Source of the DNA: Candidatus Nitrosothermus koennekei
GTDB taxonomy: Archaea; Thermoproteota; Nitrososphaeria; Nitrososphaerales; Nitrosocaldaceae
NCBI GenBank assembly: GCA_013538715.1
Contig: JACAFH010000002.1
Coordinates: 186,001 to 250,000, forward strand
Direction: 5' to 3'
DNA: 64,000 nt
Numbering within the stretch: the first letter of the stretch is position 1; each line of letters begins with the position of its first letter. Positions 9,216-18,626 of the stretch are shown here, one piece after another. Both the position numbers and the translations under genes were made by a program. The notes under the pieces are model-generated. The model searched no databases. It saw nothing but the letters and a program-made list of their open reading frames with translations, and was not told the DNA's origin.

Positions 9216-10431
9216 ATCATATTTGAAGAGTAGATTTTAATGGTAAAGCAAAGTTTGTCTGAACATAGTTTAGCAAACATTATTAGCATACTCTGTATGT
9301 ATAGGTATAACTCTTTTAGGTTTTATCTCTTCTAAAATAGATCTAAGCTCTAAAGGCATTATATAACCTGATGAATGTATATGATATATTGGTAAAGTGA
9401 TCAAGCCAATTAATAAATCTATTAAACTCTATCTCACTCTCCTCATTAAATGGTTCTGATGAAGAATATATGTAGCAACTTCCATTAGATGGTTTTATGT
9501 CTATCAATTCTCTAATAACACAATTGTAATACTAAAAGTATCTCTTTTGTTTATCTCTAATTTATCTATTATATCTGTTAAATAACTCCATATTAATAAT
9601 AACGTTTCTTCCTCTTCTTATATACTAATATGTCACCCCTTACCATTATTTACTTCTTTAAGCTCTGTTATGAGATATGCTTGTTCTGTAGTTATTACTA
9701 TCTCCAATTAGTCTATGCTGCATCATAGAATGTTCTAGATTTATCTATATCTACTATCGAGAAACCTGCTATGGCTAGTCCTTGAATTAAGTGTAGTATC
9801 TCTTTAAACTTCAAGAATACATCACTCCTGGTATTTCCTTCCATAAGATTAGTTCTTCACATAATATTGCATTTATATCTGAATCGCTTTACAAAATCTC
9901 TAGTTAGATCACTTTTACTTCCATATATCATTATATCACCAGTGTATGAAATAGAACCATGAATTATAAAGCCATATGATGCGGGAATAGAGTGATCTAT
10001 ATGTATAGGCTCTATAGATAATGAACCTATCTTAATTACATCCTTGCTAGAAAATGTATTCCATACTATATCAGAAATACTATTCTCTAGAATATCTTAT
10101 TATATTAAACGCATCTAGTATAGATTCTGTATCTTTACTACAATACATCTTTATACTTCTATTCAAAAATGATCATATTTGTAACGATCGATATGTGCAT
10201 GAGAAAGAAAGAATGCGTCTACTAAAGGTTCTTCATCAAATCTATAGATACCTTTTATCTTAGGCAATATATTAAACTCTAGAAGATTTTTTGGAATAAG
10301 CCATGGACCAGAATAAAACCTTGCTCTATCTCTGTAACTCATAAAATCTAACAGTATCTTTGTATAGATATCCTCTAGAAGTATCTCATTACACCTATTT
10401 CGTTAACTCCTCCATGTATAGTTATATTCAT
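9216..10431 (-). pseudogene. MBL-fold/beta-CASP nuclease (RNase J-like), multiply frameshifted
   Basis: No long ORF exists, but the minus strand can be followed through several frames. From ATG 10431: MNITIHGGVNEIG, one lost G, then NEILLEDIYTKILLDF and SYRDRARFYSGPWLIPKNL. Next is the MBL motif FFLSHAHIDRYKYD (HxHxD with the following H degraded to R). A shift leads to SIEPIHIDHSIPASYGF, then YTGDI, and another shift to DSDINAILCEELI. The end reads HSSGYIMPLELRSILEEI and KPKRVIPIHTEYA, the beta-CASP C-terminal Arg/His segment. At least six disruptions are present. Intact homologues are metal-dependent RNases that process or degrade RNA. Size (about 400 codons) is near that of intact short members. 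Confidence 0.82.
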
Positions 10432-10479
10432 AAATAGTATAAGTTACATATTTATTATTTACATATTTAAATCTGAGAT

Positions 10480-11271
10480 ATGTTAGATATATTAAAAGAT
10501 GCATGCATAAGAGTTAGAGAGAGCGTTAAAGACATGATCGGAATGAAAGAGGCTGGAGAGGCTCTTGGAAGAGGAGCTGGGGGAGATATATCTAGAAAGA
10601 TAGATATAGTTGCAGAAAATGTTGCTATCAACACATTCAAAGAGGCTGGTTTAAGATGTACAGTGATAGCAGAAGAAGCTGGAGAAGTAAGATTAGGTGA
10701 TGATGATGGATATATAATACTCGATGCTATAGATGGCACTACTAATGCTATTAGAGGCTTCCCATTTACATGTTGTTCAATAGCATATTCTAGTGGCTAT
10801 AGATTTGATATAAAGTATTCTGCTATAATAGACCTTATCAATGGCGACATGTATTACTCTTCAAAAAATAATGGAGCGTACCTTAATGGAAAGAGGATAA
10901 ACGTTAAAGCCTCATCATATATAATAGGGATAAATCTTTCAGGAGCAAGTAATCGTGTGATAGACATGGTTAAGCCTATACTAAATAAATCAAATCATCT
11001 TAGACATTTAGGTGCTAATGCATTAGAACTCTGTTTCTTTGCTAATGGATTAATGGATGCTTATATAGATCTTCGAGGAAAATTAAGAGTAACTGATTTA
11101 GCTGCTGCATATCTTATAGTAAATGAGGCAGGAGGCATAATAATAAATGAAGATGGTTCTATGTTAGATGCATCACTATCAATTAACGAAAGATTATCAT
11201 TTATAGCTGCTGCTAATAGAAGTATATTGGAAGAGATAGCAGACGATCTTAATATAAGATTAAAGATATGA
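10480..11271 (+). CDS. Inositol monophosphatase-family phosphatase (archaeal FBPase/IMPase type)
   Basis: 263 residues. Metal-binding motif I is in TVIAEEAGEV (about 64-72) and YIILDAIDGTTNAIRGFPF (about 80-98); the third Asp is in LRVTDLAAAYLIVNEAGGII (about 209). Archaeal family members dephosphorylate inositol-1-phosphate, fructose-1,6-bisphosphate or NADP. Which one cannot be settled from sequence, although the helical start and short length resemble the dual FBPase/IMPase enzymes. Its stop overlaps the next start (ATGA). Confidence 0.9.
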   Translation: MLDILKDACIRVRESVKDMIGMKEAGEALGRGAGGDISRKIDIVAENVAINTFKEAGLRCTVIAEEAGEVRLGDDDGYIILDAIDGTTNAIRGFPFTCCSIAYSSGYRFDIKYSAIIDLINGDMYYSSKNNGAYLNGKRINVKASSYIIGINLSGASNRVIDMVKPILNKSNHLRHLGANALELCFFANGLMDAYIDLRGKLRVTDLAAAYLIVNEAGGIIINEDGSMLDASLSINERLSFIAAANRSILEEIADDLNIRLKI

Positions 11272-11918
11272 GTTATTCTATAGTTAAGAGGTTCTTCTTA
11301 AATACATCAGATTCTTATGATAGGGTAGTTGCCATAACAACCTTTAATAGAGATAAAGCATGGAAGAAATATATAATCTCATTATTACCTAAAATAGATT
11401 ATTGTTTAGATCTTGCTTGTGGAACTGGCATATTAACAACTATGCTAAGAGAGAAAGCGAATAATATTATAGGTTTAGATATAATCTATTCTAGCATAAG
11501 CATAGCAAAGAGAAAAGGTAATAAAGTTATACAAGCAGCTGCTGAATATCTACCGTTTAAGAATAATAGCATGGATGCTATAGTTACGTCTTATCTTCCA
11601 AAATACTGTAATGTAGATCTTACAATTAGAGAATGTGCTAGAGTGCTTAGAGATGGAGGATTTATTATTATGCATGACTTTACGTATCCATCATCATATA
11701 GTATAAGAATAGTATGGCATATCTATTTTATGATATTAAAATGCATAAGAGTGAAGAGATGGAAGATTATATTTGATGAATTGGATAAACTTATCATGGA
11801 GAGTAGATGGCTTGAAGAGATAATAGAAGAGATGAAGAAGAATGGTTTTGTGGATATAAAAACTAAATCGTTAACATTTGGAACCTCAGCAATATTATAT
11901 GCTAGAAAGCTTAGATAA
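11268..11918 (+). CDS. SAM-dependent methyltransferase (UbiE-like class I)
   Basis: 216 residues. The AdoMet-binding motif I is YCLDLACGTGILTTML (about 43-58), motif II acidic residue in IIGLDIIYSSI, and motif IV in AAAEYLPFKNNSMDAIVTSY. The post-motif ECARVLRDGGFIIMHDFTYP is typical of quinone or small-molecule C-methyltransferases. Substrate is unknown. It is coupled to the IMPase gene and ends 24 bases into the convergent epimerase gene. Nearby membrane and chorismate-lyase-like genes make a quinone-related role conceivable, but this is only inference. Confidence 0.8.
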   Translation: MSYSIVKRFFLNTSDSYDRVVAITTFNRDKAWKKYIISLLPKIDYCLDLACGTGILTTMLREKANNIIGLDIIYSSISIAKRKGNKVIQAAAEYLPFKNNSMDAIVTSYLPKYCNVDLTIRECARVLRDGGFIIMHDFTYPSSYSIRIVWHIYFMILKCIRVKRWKIIFDELDKLIMESRWLEEIIEEMKKNGFVDIKTKSLTFGTSAILYARKLR

Positions 11919-12782
11919 GATATCATCTACGCCACTCATATAATTTGGAAACTTTAGGTTAAAGCCTAATTCGTGTTTTATCTTTCTATTACTTGCCTTT
12001 ACTGATCGAGTTAACAATCTTAACATATCAGAACCTATTACTAACTTTGCTATAAATTCTGGAACATTACCTGGTCTGTTTACCCCTAATCTATCTGCTA
12101 CATAATATACAAACTCTGAAAATTTGGATGGATGATCATCACATATTATATAATAACCATTACTCTCATTCTCTCCTAACAACTTTAATGCATTAGATGC
12201 ATCATATACATGTACAAATGATCTGTAGTAATCTCCTTTTCCGGGTATTCTAAATCTATTCTCTTTTAATCTTTTTACAATCATATCTACAAACCAACCT
12301 TTAGAACCATATACATCTCCTAAGATCGCTATACATATATTGAAATTACCTCTCTCATTCAATAATATATCTTCTGCTTCCAATCTTATCTTTGCAAATT
12401 CTGTATATGGATTTCTCTTACTCTCTTCAGTTATCTCTTCATTATCAAATATACCCATACCTTGTGCATATATGAAGTTTTTAACATTACATTCTCTCGC
12501 TAAATTTATTATATTCTTCATTCCTTCTACGTTAACTTCTCTTTGCATCTTTTTATCCTTGAACAATGGATTTAATGCTGCTAGATGATAGATTGTATCT
12601 ATCTCTAATCCTTTAAATTGTCTTAAATCATATCTTATATCTCCAATAATATAATCAGCCTTAATAGACAGATCTATCTTCTTCTTATCTCTTATTAAGC
12701 ATATCAATTTATAACATTCCAATAATCTTGCTAATTCTGAGCCTATCAAACCCGATGCTCCTGTTATCAATATCCTCTTCAT
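11895..12782 (-). CDS. NAD(P)-dependent sugar epimerase/dehydratase-family protein
   Basis: 295 residues, extended SDR. Rossmann motif ILITGASGLIGSELARLL at the N-terminus, acidic stretch DYIIGDIRYDL, and the catalytic Tyr-Lys in NPYTEFAKIRLEAE (YxxxK, about 134-138). IYHLAALNP is the usual NAD-side motif. The substrate domain SFVHVYDASNALKLL is standard for atypical SDRs of the NAD-epimerase class. Acts in the cytoplasm on a nucleotide sugar or similar compound; exact substrate is not determinable. Confidence 0.87.
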   Translation of the reverse strand: MKRILITGASGLIGSELARLLECYKLICLIRDKKKIDLSIKADYIIGDIRYDLRQFKGLEIDTIYHLAALNPLFKDKKMQREVNVEGMKNIINLARECNVKNFIYAQGMGIFDNEEITEESKRNPYTEFAKIRLEAEDILLNERGNFNICIAILGDVYGSKGWFVDMIVKRLKENRFRIPGKGDYYRSFVHVYDASNALKLLGENESNGYYIICDDHPSKFSEFVYYVADRLGVNRPGNVPEFIAKLVIGSDMLRLLTRSVKASNRKIKHELGFNLKFPNYMSGVDDILSKLSSI

Positions 12783-12836
12783 ATCATCATATAATTAGAT
12801 AATAGTTAAAAGCATAATTATTCTATTTATATATAT

Positions 12837-13526
12837 ATGAGTAGGATAGATGAATGGTTCGTTCCAAAGATTGGTCCTTTAAGGTTTAGAATATTCATAG
12901 GTATGTTATTTCTTCCCTATACTGGAATATGTATATCATTTACTATCATAGGCTCATTGCTTACTGAGAACGTATATTGGGATAGATTATATGCTATCAC
13001 AATCATATATTTTTCAGGTTTAGGGGTATCAGCACACTTGTTCGATGCTATAGGCTCTAAGATAAAGCCATGGGGTAATTACTTTAATGAGAAGTATCTA
13101 TTGCTTATTGCTCTTATATCTCTCATTCTTGCCTATGTTATAGGCATATATTATATAATTACCTATTCGCTTTATATATTAGCAATCATAGCAATACTAG
13201 AAGGTTTCTTTCTTTTTGCATATAATCTTGAATTATTCAATTCCAGATTCCATAATAATATATCATTTGCGTTCTCTTGGGGTTCGTTACCATTACTCGC
13301 AGGGTATTTTATACAAACCAATCAGATAACTCTTCTACCAATGTTAGTATCTCTTCTAACAGGAGCTTTAAGCTATTTAGAGATTAAGATATCTAAAAGA
13401 TATAAAGAAATTAAGAGAAATAAATCTACTGACTTCAAGTCTTACGAATCTATATTAAAAATTCTTACTATTACTATTATAAGTACTTCATTTCTACTTC
13501 TTATTAATAAGATGTTAAATGATTGA
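12837..13526 (+). CDS. Polytopic membrane protein, distantly UbiA-like
   Basis: 229 residues with six or seven hydrophobic helices (for example IFIGMLFLPYTGICISFTI, YLLLIALISLILAYVIGIYY, LYILAIIAILEGFFLFAY). The segment YFSGLGVSAHLFDAIGSKIK in helix 2-3 resembles the loop of UbiA-like prenyltransferase relatives, but the full NDxxD motif is not present, so catalytic activity is uncertain. The gene overlaps the following chorismate-lyase-like gene by eight bases, suggesting a joint function. Confidence 0.55.
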   Translation: MSRIDEWFVPKIGPLRFRIFIGMLFLPYTGICISFTIIGSLLTENVYWDRLYAITIIYFSGLGVSAHLFDAIGSKIKPWGNYFNEKYLLLIALISLILAYVIGIYYIITYSLYILAIIAILEGFFLFAYNLELFNSRFHNNISFAFSWGSLPLLAGYFIQTNQITLLPMLVSLLTGALSYLEIKISKRYKEIKRNKSTDFKSYESILKILTITIISTSFLLLINKMLND

Positions 13527-13947
13527 TACTATTGCTGCAATAAATGATTTAGAAAGTAAGATTGGAAAACTAGATCCTATTTGTAAGATATTACTAGTAT
13601 ATGATGGCACATTAGAGTATATCTTGAGTGTGATAAGTAATAATATAAGATTTGAGGTCATTAAGCAGATAGAATATGAACAATATATAGAGAGAGAAGT
13701 TAGATTGGAGGGTCGTTTTATAATAAATGCTACTTCAATTATATATAAAGATGCCTTACCATCTAAAGCACTTGATGCTATTAGAGATAGAAGACATGGT
13801 ATAGGAAAGATACTTAGAGAGTATAGAATTGAGACATTTAGAGATATAATAGAGATTGGTTTTGATAAAACGCTATATAGGATTTATGATATAATACATC
13901 GTGAAAAGATAGCATTCAGAATAAGAGAAGATATATTATGTAAATAA
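13519..13947 (+). CDS. Chorismate lyase-like (DUF98/UbiC-like) protein
   Basis: 142 residues. LDPICKILLVYDGTLEYILS near the start and GIGKILREYRIETFRDIIEIG in the second half match the DUF98/chorismate-lyase-like family, in which the Gly-Ile-Gly-Lys/Arg and later Glu residues form the ligand site. Bacterial members cleave chorismate to 4-hydroxybenzoate and pyruvate. It overlaps the upstream membrane protein. If that is a prenyltransferase relative, the pair would resemble UbiC-UbiA; this is inference. Slightly shorter than typical UbiC, but complete at both ends. Confidence 0.65.
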   Translation: MIDTIAAINDLESKIGKLDPICKILLVYDGTLEYILSVISNNIRFEVIKQIEYEQYIEREVRLEGRFIINATSIIYKDALPSKALDAIRDRRHGIGKILREYRIETFRDIIEIGFDKTLYRIYDIIHREKIAFRIREDILCK

Positions 13948-14417
13948 TTTTACGGTATAAACATTAAGGTTATAGCAAGATTATGTGAATATAAGAAATT
14001 TAGATAGTGATTTATCATTAGTCTTATTTGCCCATTAAACATAATAAGAAATTAATATAAAAGAAATAGCAAAGAGTAGAACACTTAAATATTAACATAA
14101 TCTCTATGTATAGATTCACAGAAGCATTTATACTCTTCTATAACTTGTTATATTAAAACTCGTCTAAAAAGTATATTAAAAACAGAAAATCCAGTATAAA
14201 CATAATATTAATAGATCTTAGCATCATATGTTGTTTTGTTGTATAGATATGAAATTAGTTATATGCGAGAATATATATCGATAATAACATAACAGATTTG
14301 CTGAAGCAGTTTATAGATGACTAGTGCAAAAGCTTCATATATCATTATCTAATAATAGCCTTATAATAATTAAAATTATTCAAATAACACAAATTAATAT
14401 ACTCTATAAATAAAATA
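13948..14417. other. Gene-free AT-rich stretch of about 470 bases
   Basis: No ORF of note, tRNA, or clear repeat. A very short frame at about 14249-14284 (MKLVICENIY then a stop) followed by NNITDLLKQFIDD in another frame could be a decayed gene end, but I cannot identify it. Both flanking genes point toward this gap, so it mainly holds their 3' ends. Confidence 0.45.
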
Positions 14418-15116
14418 TTAAATTGATGCCTCCATCTTTTTCTTAGATTTAGTTGATGGAAGATCGGGATATCTCTTTGTACTCTTTTTTACATTAGAAG
14501 TTGGTTTTACTTGCATATTACTAGGTAACTCTGGTAATTTACCCTTAACGTCCATCTCTAACACTTTACTAGCCTCTTCTAATATCTTCTCTGTATCTTC
14601 ATTGATAGGTAATTCTGCTATATTACTGTCTTGCATATTTGAACTTATTATTAACTCATTTAGAATACTTGTAACATTATTCATTTCATCATGAGTTTCT
14701 GGAGTAATCTTGAGTACATCATCCTTGATACTATTAACTATACTCATAGCAGGTCTCAAAGAGACTATAACCTCTCCTACGTCTGTCATAGTTCCTAACC
14801 TTAATTCTATCTGCTCTAATGCCATCTTAAAATTATTAACCATCCTCTTTATCTTCCTAATCTGAGTAAGCTCATTAGATAATATAATAGCATGCTGTTC
14901 ATCTCTTTTTTGCATATCGTTCACAACTTTGTTAAATAGCATTTTGTCTTTCTCATCCAGTTTCATACTTATAGAGTTAAGTTTCGAGATGTTTAATTGC
15001 AATATCCTTCTAGTCTCTTCTAACTGTGGCTTGATAGGCTTATCATCCTTCGATTTAAACATATCTTTGATTCTATCCTTCATACCTTTATCTTTATCAT
15101 ACCACTTTATTGTCAT
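14418..15116 (-). CDS. ESCRT-III (CdvB/Snf7-like) protein
   Basis: 232 residues. Basic, helical N-terminus (WYDKDKGMKDRIKDMFK) followed by the long alpha1-alpha2 hairpin (about 30-110, with KMLFNKVVNDMQKRDEQHA and RKIKRMVNNFKMALEQIELR), then helices 3-4 (SLRPAMSIVNSIKDDVLKI). This is the ESCRT-III core of archaeal CdvB proteins, which polymerize on the membrane at division. The C-terminal region has KLPELPSN and RYPDLPST, proline motifs resembling MIM2 tails that bind the MIT domain of CdvC (Vps4). No CdvC or CdvA gene is adjacent, so this is probably one of the several paralogues. Stands alone, facing the biotin pair's end. Confidence 0.85.
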   Translation of the reverse strand: MTIKWYDKDKGMKDRIKDMFKSKDDKPIKPQLEETRRILQLNISKLNSISMKLDEKDKMLFNKVVNDMQKRDEQHAIILSNELTQIRKIKRMVNNFKMALEQIELRLGTMTDVGEVIVSLRPAMSIVNSIKDDVLKITPETHDEMNNVTSILNELIISSNMQDSNIAELPINEDTEKILEEASKVLEMDVKGKLPELPSNMQVKPTSNVKKSTKRYPDLPSTKSKKKMEASI

Positions 15117-15153
15117 GTAATGAATAAAACATCTAGCGTTATAAAGTTGAATG

Positions 15154-16275
15154 TTACTTTAGACTTGAATTCAAAGGTAACAACTTGAACTTTATAAGTA
15201 TATCATCTATATATGGATGATGAAGTGATGTTAATGTTAATCTTAGCCTTGCATTATTCATTGCTACAGTTGGGTATCTTATTGCTTGTATAAATATACC
15301 ATTCTCAAGCATATAATCAGATATATTCAAAGCTGTTATCTCAGAACCAATCATTATAGGTATTATATGAGATTCTCCTTTTATCCTAAAACCTAGATCT
15401 GTTAATCCTTTCTTGATCTTACTTACACTCTCTAATAATATCTTCTGTTTACTCCCTTCTTTAGATATCTTTAAAGCCTCAAGAGATGCTGCTGCTAGAT
15501 ATGATGGCAAAGCAGATGTATATATGAAACTTCTAGATCTGTTGATCATATACTCTATTATCTCTTTTCTACTTGCTATATATCCACCAAATGTACCTAA
15601 AGCTTTGCTCATACTACTTATGATTATATCAGCATCTATACGTAACTCCTCTTGTATACCTTTAAAATTACTACCATAAATAAAATCTCCATGCGCATCA
15701 TCTACTACTAACAAGGCTCCATTTTCTCTTGCTATCTTAGCAATATCTCTCTTCATAAAATCTCCATCCATACTAAATACACCTTCTGTAACTACTAACT
15801 TACTTCTCCCCTTCTCCTTTAGTTTTCTATCTAGATCTTCAAGAGAGTTATGTTTGTATACTAAGACTCTTGCTTTAGATAACTTACATGCATCAATAAT
15901 GCTAGCATGATTAAGTTCGTCACTCAATATAAGATCATCTTTATTTACTAAAGAAGAGATTGCGAGATTAGCCATGTAACCGTTAGGATATACTAGCGCT
16001 CTATCATACCCTTTATGTTTAGCAAGTTCGTATTCAAACTCTTCAATTAATGGATCGTTTCCAGCAATCAATCTAGAACTACACTGAGATAGATGAGATA
16101 GATGCTCTTTTGCAGCATTAATTACTCTAATATCACTAGATAATCCTAAATAATCATTGGAACATAGTAGTAAACACTTTCTACCATTAACATATGCAAA
16201 TGGATTCTCTATCTTAATGCTCTTTAAACTTCTGTATAGATTACTCTTCTTTAATTCTTCTAACTCTTCTTTCAT
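15154..16275 (-). CDS. bioF: 8-amino-7-oxononanoate synthase
   Basis: 373 residues, alpha-oxoamine synthase family (PLP). It joins pimeloyl-ACP/CoA and alanine, the first ring-forming step of biotin synthesis. Visible motifs: LCSNDYLGLSSDIRVI, SQCSSRLIAGND, VDDAHGDFIYG (PLP pyridine Asp), and the PLP Lys in SMSKALGTFGGYIAS (about 225). C-terminal LTSLHHPYIDDI is standard. It overlaps the stop of the upstream bioB by one base, so the two are one operon. The set is incomplete here (no bioA/bioD in view). Confidence 0.92.
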   Translation of the reverse strand: MKEELEELKKSNLYRSLKSIKIENPFAYVNGRKCLLLCSNDYLGLSSDIRVINAAKEHLSHLSQCSSRLIAGNDPLIEEFEYELAKHKGYDRALVYPNGYMANLAISSLVNKDDLILSDELNHASIIDACKLSKARVLVYKHNSLEDLDRKLKEKGRSKLVVTEGVFSMDGDFMKRDIAKIARENGALLVVDDAHGDFIYGSNFKGIQEELRIDADIIISSMSKALGTFGGYIASRKEIIEYMINRSRSFIYTSALPSYLAAASLEALKISKEGSKQKILLESVSKIKKGLTDLGFRIKGESHIIPIMIGSEITALNISDYMLENGIFIQAIRYPTVAMNNARLRLTLTSLHHPYIDDILIKFKLLPLNSSLK

Positions 16276-17243
16276 TACACTTCTAAGCCTAAATTTCTTA
16301 TCATAGATAGATCTCTACTCGCTTCGTTACCCCCTACTGTTAAATAACCGCCTGTTATTATCCCATTTGCTCCTCCTAGCAATGCCATCGATTCAAATTC
16401 TTTTAAATGAACTTCTCTTCCTCCCGCTAGCTTAATGATAGTTTTTGGCATTATGAATCTGTAGATAGAGATCATCTTTATTATCTCTAAAGGATCCAAG
16501 GTTCTATTCTTTGCTAAAGGTGTATTCTCTCTTGCTATGAGTATATTAAAAGGAAATTCATCCGGTTCTAACTCTTTTGCTTCAAACGCTAATTCCAATC
16601 TCTGCTCTAAACTCTCTCCTAAACCTATTATACCTCCTGAACATAATTCTAATCCTACAGATTTTACAATCTTGGCAGTTCTTACTCTATCATTATAGTT
16701 ATGAGTGCTACAGATCTTATCAAAATAACTCTTACATGTTTCTAAATTATGATTATACCTTTTAACACCTACATCTTTTAACCTTCTAGCTCTCTTCTCT
16801 GTCATAAATCCTAGAGAACAGTTTACATCTATCCCAACTTTATCTTTAATATAAGAAATGATATTGCATATAGCATTAAAGTCATCTTCTGGAGGTTCTC
16901 TATATGCACATACTAAACAGAAACTAGATGCTCCAGATTTCTTTGCCTTTTCTGCAGATTCTGTTATTGTATATTTATCTAATAATGGATATCGCTTAAT
17001 ATTAGTATTATATCTTGCTGCTTGAGCACAAAAGTAGCAATCTTCTGGACAATTGCCAGATTTAGCATTTATTAAAGATTCTACATCTACTTTATTACCA
17101 TTGAATTCTCTACAGATTATGTTAGCAGCCTCTGCTAATTCAGACACATAATTAGAACTTATAGATGCTAGTGTTAATGCTTCCTTCATTGTAATAGATT
17201 TACCATTCAATACTTTATTCATGCAATTCTCAATCAGTTCCAT
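16275..17243 (-). CDS. bioB: Biotin synthase
   Basis: 322 residues, radical SAM enzyme inserting sulfur into dethiobiotin. The [4Fe-4S] SAM cluster motif is GNCPEDCYFCAQAARY (CxxxCxxC, about 63-70); the second [2Fe-2S] cluster ligands fall at SSFCLVCAYREPP, VDVNCSLGF-like (here IDVNCSLGF), and the Arg in the later FPFNILIARENTP. CSGGIIGLGESLEQR is the standard SAM-contacting Gly-Glu segment. First gene of the bioB-bioF operon. The family is bacterial in most archaea that have it, so past transfer is likely, but base usage looks like the neighbourhood. Confidence 0.95.
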   Translation of the reverse strand: MELIENCMNKVLNGKSITMKEALTLASISSNYVSELAEAANIICREFNGNKVDVESLINAKSGNCPEDCYFCAQAARYNTNIKRYPLLDKYTITESAEKAKKSGASSFCLVCAYREPPEDDFNAICNIISYIKDKVGIDVNCSLGFMTEKRARRLKDVGVKRYNHNLETCKSYFDKICSTHNYNDRVRTAKIVKSVGLELCSGGIIGLGESLEQRLELAFEAKELEPDEFPFNILIARENTPLAKNRTLDPLEIIKMISIYRFIMPKTIIKLAGGREVHLKEFESMALLGGANGIITGGYLTVGGNEASRDLSMIRNLGLEV

Positions 17244-17296
17244 TACATACCGTACTTGTAAACCATTACTTAAAGTTTAGTTTACAATATATTATA

Positions 17297-18001
17297 TTAG
17301 ATTTTAAGATCTAACTTGAGATGTTTAATTATCATACTCTTAATAATATTAACATCTATAATCTTACCATGCTCATGATATCCCTTTAATTCGTGATCAT
17401 AACACAAACTTATCAATTCTCTATTTGGAGGATCTTTGCTCAATGCTAATAATCCTTCTATAAGAAATTCATTAGAGCCTATCTTGCTCATCACCTTGCT
17501 TAGCTTATCCTTGAAACTTTTAGATGCTGGTTCTATCCATAGTTCAAGATAATCTTTTAGATCATTCTGATCTATTATGGTAAGAGTATCAATAGCTCTA
17601 ATTACTGTATTACTATTTAACGAGATTATACCTTTATTCATGGAAGGACTATAAAGTGTTACACTTGGTTCATTGAGAATAAATTTAAGATTAAACGGAG
17701 TAGGATAGATTATGGGATCTATCTCAACTATTAGAGATCTTTCATCAGATATTCTTCTTACAGAGATTGTAGATTCTTTCCTATTACTTTTAATAAGATA
17801 AATATTATTCTCTTCTATATCAAATTCTTTAATCTTCTCCTCGGCTTTTGATAGTAATTCATTCTCTGCATCTATAAACTTTCTAAATATATCTTCTCTA
17901 GTTTGTTGTTGATATGTTCCTACTACGAACTGTTGCCTTTTCTTCATTGAAATTATCTCTTCTTCAACCATCTTTAGTGTGTTATGAATATTTAGTGGCA
18001 T
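17297..18001 (-). CDS. Conserved hypothetical protein
   Basis: 234 residues, not recognised. An N-terminal helical segment (EEEIISMKKRQQFVVGTYQQ onward through about 80) precedes a beta-rich middle (VEIDPIIYPTPFNLKFILNE, about 110-150) and a helical C-terminus. No signal peptide, membrane helix or metal motif. It is soluble. It lies 31 bases downstream of another unknown on the same strand, with which it is probably co-transcribed. Confidence 0.6.
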   Translation of the reverse strand: MPLNIHNTLKMVEEEIISMKKRQQFVVGTYQQQTREDIFRKFIDAENELLSKAEEKIKEFDIEENNIYLIKSNRKESTISVRRISDERSLIVEIDPIIYPTPFNLKFILNEPSVTLYSPSMNKGIISLNSNTVIRAIDTLTIIDQNDLKDYLELWIEPASKSFKDKLSKVMSKIGSNEFLIEGLLALSKDPPNRELISLCYDHELKGYHEHGKIIDVNIIKSMIIKHLKLDLKI

Positions 18002-18032
18002 ACTATACCATTCTTCTTAATTAAATAATAAT

Positions 18033-18539
18033 TTATCCTTTCAGATCTGTACTAATATTTGAACCTATGCCATCTAATAATCCTAACAGTCCCTTCTCTT
18101 TTAATCTAACCTTTGCATATTTTTCATACTTCTCCTCAATCTTGAGCTCATCTACTGTACGTGCGTCCAATGCACCTTCAAAGAAGAATTTATATCTCTC
18201 GTCTTTTAACTTTAGCAGTTGCTCTATATACTTCCATTGCCAATTTGCTGCTATAATATATACTCTACTTTGAAACTCATTCTTCTTAATTATTGACCAT
18301 ATTATATTGCTCATCTCTTCTATATTAGATGAGTCATACTCTTCTACCATCTCTCTTGGAAGATATTCATATGCTTTGTTTATATCATTGATACCAAATA
18401 TCAATATCTTTATATTGTTAGTATATGAACTTACAAGTCTACTATATACTTCCTTAGCCTTTCTTAATATGTTAGATATGGTATAATCTGACATCGTTTT
18501 ATGTGACTTGCAATATACAGCAATGTACTTATACTCCAT
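18033..18539 (-). CDS. Conserved hypothetical protein
   Basis: 168 residues, not recognised. Alternating strands and helices (KYIAVYCKSHK, NIKILIFGINDINKAYEY, SRVYIIAANWQWKYIEQL) suggest a Rossmann-like alpha/beta fold. C-terminal Lys/Glu-rich helices end in GLLGLLDGIGSN. It sits directly downstream of the translation operon ending with infB and upstream of the 234-residue unknown. No function can be proposed. Confidence 0.6.
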   Translation of the reverse strand: MEYKYIAVYCKSHKTMSDYTISNILRKAKEVYSRLVSSYTNNIKILIFGINDINKAYEYLPREMVEEYDSSNIEEMSNIIWSIIKKNEFQSRVYIIAANWQWKYIEQLLKLKDERYKFFFEGALDARTVDELKIEEKYEKYAKVRLKEKGLLGLLDGIGSNISTDLKG

Positions 18540-18626
18540 GATATCTCTTTACTAGTCTATTATATTTAATTAATTTGGTTTAATATTTACATGTAGTTCA
18601 TATACTAAACTAGCATAGATAAGATG

